Shown here piece after piece: positions 61,023-64,000 of a stretch of DNA of 64,000 nucleotides. Made by a program: the position numbers and the translations under genes. The notes beneath the pieces are model-generated. The model was not told where the DNA came from and ran no database searches. It saw only the letters and a program-made list of their open reading frames with translations. Where the stretch lies: NCBI GenBank assembly GCA_048267965.1, contig JBLWWK010000003.1:186001-250000 (forward strand). The letters run 5' to 3'. Origin of the DNA: GCA-2705995 sp048267965. GTDB lineage: Bacteria > Bacteroidota > Bacteroidia > Flavobacteriales_G > Salibacteraceae. Every line of letters begins with the position of its first letter. The stretch's first letter is position 1.

Positions 61023-61521
61023 ACTTCGCCATTTTTAGTATGTACAACAATGCGGCAACAAGAGCAATTATTACGGTGAAACCGACAATCATTTGGTAAT
61101 ATTTGCTTTTGTTTCCCGATTTTTTCAATAGAATTTCCCATGCATGGTGAGGTTCTTTCAGCGTGAAATCTGAGTGAGAAGCAGTGGGTTCAGTTGTGCT
61201 GTTTTTTAAAAATTCTGGCGTAGCACTTCCTGTATTGATTTCTAAAAAATCGATGCGAGGTGTAGTAATGTAGATATAGCCTTTTTTCCAATCAATAAGC
61301 TGAATAGGTTCGTCAAAAACTTTCTCCATTAGCTGTGTCTCTTCGTTGTACTGCACTAAATAGTACTCTGAAAAGTAATCTACCTTGTTGAGGTAATAAT
61401 TGCCTTCAATTATTCGATAATTGGGGTTTTCTCTTACATCATCGCTAGATGTACAAGAAGAGAGAAATGTGGTTCCTACCGTTACGATAAGAACCACGAA
61501 TTGAAAAAATGCGTTTTTCAC
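61009..61521 (-). CDS. Lipoprotein with C-terminal membrane helix
   Basis: 170 residues if started at the GTG at 61521, which overlaps the stop of the upstream gene (TAGTG). An ATG further upstream would overlap it by 34 bases. Signal MKNAFFQFVVLIVTVGTTFLSSC with lipid-modified Cys near 23. The mature part has alternating strands (NYYLNKVDYFSEYYLVQYNEETQ) and the C-terminus has a membrane helix (about 142-165). Not recognised; third gene of the YggS-HEAT unit. The signal-peptide codons (VGT) carry a copy of the interspersed GGTTCCTACC word. Confidence 0.6.
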   Translation of the reverse strand: MKNAFFQFVVLIVTVGTTFLSSCTSSDDVRENPNYRIIEGNYYLNKVDYFSEYYLVQYNEETQLMEKVFDEPIQLIDWKKGYIYITTPRIDFLEINTGSATPEFLKNSTTEPTASHSDFTLKEPHHAWEILLKKSGNKSKYYQMIVGFTVIIALVAALLYILKMAKSRAA

Positions 61522-62081
61522 TAGTTGATGAGTTTGTTGCGTAAATCTTCCCAAATACTCTGAATTACAGGCAGGTTTTCTTTGTTCTGATTGCTTTCGA
61601 TGTACGTGGCTAAGTGTTGTAAATTTTGCTCAATTTCTTCTCGAGAGCCAATTTCGTCTGCACTTTCAATAACTGTAAGGCATTCAAAAGCAGTTAAATA
61701 GTCGCCTTTCATGGCAGTTTCTACTAAAAAATCGAGATGACCACGAACTTTTAAACCCGCTTGCCACAGTGCTGAAACTAACAAGTTTCTGTAGCCTTCG
61801 GTTTTAGGGTCTCTAACCGCTTCAATGATGGGTTCAACTACTTCTTGGTCTTTCAGCGTATTCAACACCTGTACAATTTCACCTTTTACGGCTTCAGAAT
61901 CAGTGTTAACAAGCACGTGCACCAAGTATTCGATTACCGATGCATCTCCGTGTTTTTTTACGTTTTTAATGGCGTCTAACACGAGTACTTCTTCAGTAGA
62001 TTGAAGATTTTTCTTGATTTCAACCAGCTTTTTTTGGCGTACTTTTTCTTGAGTAGGTGTTAACTTTTTTTGCTCTGTCAT
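61521..62081 (-). CDS. HEAT-repeat protein
   Basis: 186 residues from the ATG at 62081, 4 bases after the yggS stop. An N-terminal Lys-rich helix is followed by about four helical pairs (VLVLDAIKNVKKHGDASVIEYLVHVL, VKGEIVQVLNTLKDQEVVEPIIEAV), typical of HEAT/ARM scaffolds. No catalytic motif; probably a binding scaffold in the cytoplasm. Middle gene of the unit with yggS and the lipoprotein. Confidence 0.75.
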   Translation of the reverse strand: MTEQKKLTPTQEKVRQKKLVEIKKNLQSTEEVLVLDAIKNVKKHGDASVIEYLVHVLVNTDSEAVKGEIVQVLNTLKDQEVVEPIIEAVRDPKTEGYRNLLVSALWQAGLKVRGHLDFLVETAMKGDYLTAFECLTVIESADEIGSREEIEQNLQHLATYIESNQNKENLPVIQSIWEDLRNKLIN

Positions 62082-62085
62082 GCTA

Positions 62086-62754
62086 TTAATTTCTTGATCC
62101 AAAAATGGCTGAGCCAACACGAACCATTGTGCTGCCCGCTTCGATGGCAATTAGATAATCACCACTCATACCCATAGAAAGTGTATCGAATTGGCAATTT
62201 TCTATGTTTTGGGTAATTTCTTGCTGAGAATCGTAAAAAGATTTGAGGGTTGTAAATTCTCGCTTTACTTGCTCTTCGTTCTCGGTAAAAGTGGCCATTC
62301 CCATTACGCCTTTTACTTCAATGTTTTTAAGCTCTTTTAATTCTTCTGAGGCTAAAAAATCTTTGGCTTCGTTAAAATCGAAACCAAATTTAGTGTCTTC
62401 TTCAGCAATATGAATTTGAATTAAACATTGAATAACTCGGTTATTTTGCTCGGCTCTTTTGTTAATTTCTTTGGCCAAACGGATGCTGTCTACCGCATGA
62501 ATCATGGTAACAAACGGAGCAATGTATTTTACCTTATTGCGCTGTAAATGACCAATTAAATGCCATTCTATGTCTTTGGGTAAAGCCTCTGCCTTAGCGG
62601 TTAATTCTTGTACTTTGTTTTCTCCAAAAATTCGATGACCGCTTTCGTAAGCTTCTAAAATGGCTTCGTTGGGTTTCGTTTTAGAAACCGCCACCAAAGT
62701 GACCGATGAAGGCAATTGCTTTTTAACGCGTTGTAAATTGGCTTGAATACTCAT
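62086..62754 (-). CDS. YggS/PROSC-family PLP-binding protein
   Basis: 222 residues. PLP Lys in VTLVAVSKTKP (near residue 26). Further motifs are GHRIFGENKVQEL, EWHLIGHLQRNK and LSMGMSGDYLIAIEAGSTMVRVGSAIFG. It is a single-domain PLP homeostasis protein. Its start is 4 bases from an 11-bp perfect inverted repeat containing -7-like elements. Confidence 0.93.
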   Translation of the reverse strand: MSIQANLQRVKKQLPSSVTLVAVSKTKPNEAILEAYESGHRIFGENKVQELTAKAEALPKDIEWHLIGHLQRNKVKYIAPFVTMIHAVDSIRLAKEINKRAEQNNRVIQCLIQIHIAEEDTKFGFDFNEAKDFLASEELKELKNIEVKGVMGMATFTENEEQVKREFTTLKSFYDSQQEITQNIENCQFDTLSMGMSGDYLIAIEAGSTMVRVGSAIFGSRN

Positions 62755-62757
62755 AAA

Positions 62758-62787
62758 TTACTTTTGCATTTACGGGTGCAAAAGTAA
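62758..62787. promoter_or_regulatory. Perfect 11-bp inverted repeat upstream of yggS
   Basis: TTACTTTTGCA and TGCAAAAGTAA are separated by 8 bases. Each arm contains TACTTTTG, the Bacteroidota -7 sequence, one on each strand. The minus-strand copy is placed to start yggS transcription. Confidence 0.55.
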
Positions 62788-62792
62788 CGAAC

Positions 62793-64000
62793 TTAAAGAG
62801 GATAGATAACCAGTCCGCTTCGAAGTTTAGGTTCAATCCAAGTGCTTTTTGGAGGCATGTACAGGTTGGCGTCTGCCACTTGTTTTAATTGATCGATGCT
62901 CACAGGGAAAAGCCCAAAAGCTACTTTGTACTTTCCGCTGTCTACCGCATTTTTTAAGCCTTCCATGCCTTCTAAACCACCTAAGAAACTAACGCGGTTG
63001 TCGGTTTTTAAATCGGTGATTCCTAAGATGGGGCCTAACACGGTTTCAGATAGAAAGTGTGCGTCTAGCGCATCTACCGGATGGTCGGTTTTTACCATCT
63101 CGGCTTTGCAGGTAAGCGAGAACCATTTCTCGTTAAAATACATGCTTAAGTGGTGCAATTTCTGCGGTACACAAAGCGTATCGCCTAAATCTTCTACGTG
63201 AAAATTCTTTCGCAATTCTTGTAGGAACTCGTTTTCGGTTAGTCCGTTAATGTCTTTTACCAAACGATTAAAGTCAAAAATTTGCAGATGACTTTCGGGT
63301 AATAGGTACGACATAAAGTAGCGTGCTTTCTCGTTGCTATTGCTTTCTTCTTCACCTAATAAAGTAGAACTGGCAGAGCGGTGATGGCCATCTGCTATGT
63401 ATAAACTGTCTACTTTTTCGAATGCTTTTTCTAGGTTCTGCACATCTTCAGCTTCGTCTATAATCCAAAAGCGGTGACGAATTTCGTCTGTTGAGGTAAA
63501 GTCGAACTCGGGTCGTACGGATAAGTGTGCGTTTATTATTTCTTCAATTTCTGGCTGGTCTGGATACGACATCAGCACAGGTTCTGCATTTATACGAATG
63601 GTTTGCAGGTATTCTTTAAACATTTCTTCACGAGCGGTAAGGGTGTGCTCGTGCTTTTTAATAACGTTGTTTTGATAGTCTTCAATTGCGGTTCCTGCAA
63701 TAATACCAGTGAACAAGTGGCCTTTGTTAATTTGCTGATAGATGTAAAAGCTCTCGTGGTCGCACTTTCTAAAAACGCCTCTACGCAAAAAATCTTCGTA
63801 TTGGTCTTTTACCAAACGGTATTTGTCAAGACGGTTGTGAGTAGAAGAAAGGGAAGATTGGGTTCCTTCTGGGTGTATTACATGTAAAAAAGTAAAAGGG
63901 TTATTGGCCAATTTGTCTTTTAACACATCGTTGGTATAGGTTACATAAGAGCGGGATGCAACTAAATGAGCCTTATCGATGGTAGGCAACACTGCTTTAA
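62793..64000 (-). CDS. DUF1015-family protein (5' end outside the window)
   Basis: At least 402 residues; the coding strand runs off the right edge, and the first in-window residues (AVLPTIDKAHLVASRSYVTYTND) match the stretch just after the usual N-terminus, so only a few codons are missing. Family motifs: FLHVIHPEGT, HEHTL-REEMF-like region, the IADGHHRSASS core and a C-terminal DNRVSFLGG. The function is unknown; it is cytosolic. It lies 38 bases upstream of yggS on the same strand. Confidence 0.85.
   Translation of the reverse strand, partial: KAVLPTIDKAHLVASRSYVTYTNDVLKDKLANNPFTFLHVIHPEGTQSSLSSTHNRLDKYRLVKDQYEDFLRRGVFRKCDHESFYIYQQINKGHLFTGIIAGTAIEDYQNNVIKKHEHTLTAREEMFKEYLQTIRINAEPVLMSYPDQPEIEEIINAHLSVRPEFDFTSTDEIRHRFWIIDEAEDVQNLEKAFEKVDSLYIADGHHRSASSTLLGEEESNSNEKARYFMSYLLPESHLQIFDFNRLVKDINGLTENEFLQELRKNFHVEDLGDTLCVPQKLHHLSMYFNEKWFSLTCKAEMVKTDHPVDALDAHFLSETVLGPILGITDLKTDNRVSFLGGLEGMEGLKNAVDSGKYKVAFGLFPVSIDQLKQVADANLYMPPKSTWIEPKLRSGLVIYPL

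Noticed and set aside
1..64000. tRNA, rRNA, riboswitch, CRISPR, insertion sequence or phage genes
   Set aside because: None recognised in the gaps, which are short and mostly hold terminators and promoters.

Overview
The window looks like a chromosomal segment of a Bacteroidota bacterium, most likely of the order Flavobacteriales. The evidence is the gliding/secretion genes gldF and gldG, type IX secretion sorting domains (a gliding-motility type C-terminus and a type A sorting tail), bacillithiol synthesis, a Bacteroidota-type set of cytochrome c maturation genes, AT-rich sequence, near absence of Shine-Dalgarno sequences, and promoters of the TTG...TAnnTTTG type. I see no rRNA, tRNA, insertion sequence, prophage or CRISPR array. 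Genes are densely packed on both strands and no gene-free stretch exceeds 300 bases. The longest gaps (about 250-290 bases at 7514-7786, 12027-12329, 26024-26276 and 29621-29881) hold the regulatory elements listed.

Layout. 28-7513: a response regulator/kinase-like protein, then a tightly coupled four-gene minus-strand operon (outer-membrane factor with SPOR and glycosidase-like domains, HlyD-like adaptor, zinc-ribbon plus degenerate GGDEF protein, processive glycosyltransferase). I read this as a synthase-dependent exopolysaccharide export machine. 7787-11163: a Crp/Fnr regulator and three universal stress proteins, with an FNR-like box between regulator and stress genes. 11247-20168: fatty acid desaturase, a repeat-rich exported protein, a metal permease with HMA tail, thioesterase, mpl, and an operon with Maf, a UbiA-family prenyltransferase, a KdsC-like phosphatase and a DUF2520 protein. 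20205-24686: ccmBC(D)EF for cytochrome c maturation, with a CxxxY-type CcmE. 24756-26023: glutathione peroxidase and bshB1 (thiol redox).

26277-36832: ABC ATPase, an exported hydrolase, htpG, the lemA-TPM-TPM operon, a TerB-DnaJ protein and two FKBP lipoproteins. 36809-45861: MscS-type channel, a VWA/AAA+ pair, rhomboid protease, a lipoprotein resembling truncated haemoglobin, small enzymes, guaD and dnaN. 46022-52135: gldF-gldG-DUF4340 and, divergently, lysC-lysA. 52163-64000: M1 aminopeptidase, a large type IX-secreted protein, a fourth stress protein, SAM hydrolase, phoH-purC, a YggS-HEAT-lipoprotein operon and a partial DUF1015 gene.

The two most unusual signals are the polysaccharide export operon at the left end, and a short interspersed word, GGTAGGAACC (full form CGGTAGGAACCG), present at least 17 times in both orientations, in genes and between them. 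All assignments come from reading the sequence by eye; no database search was run.
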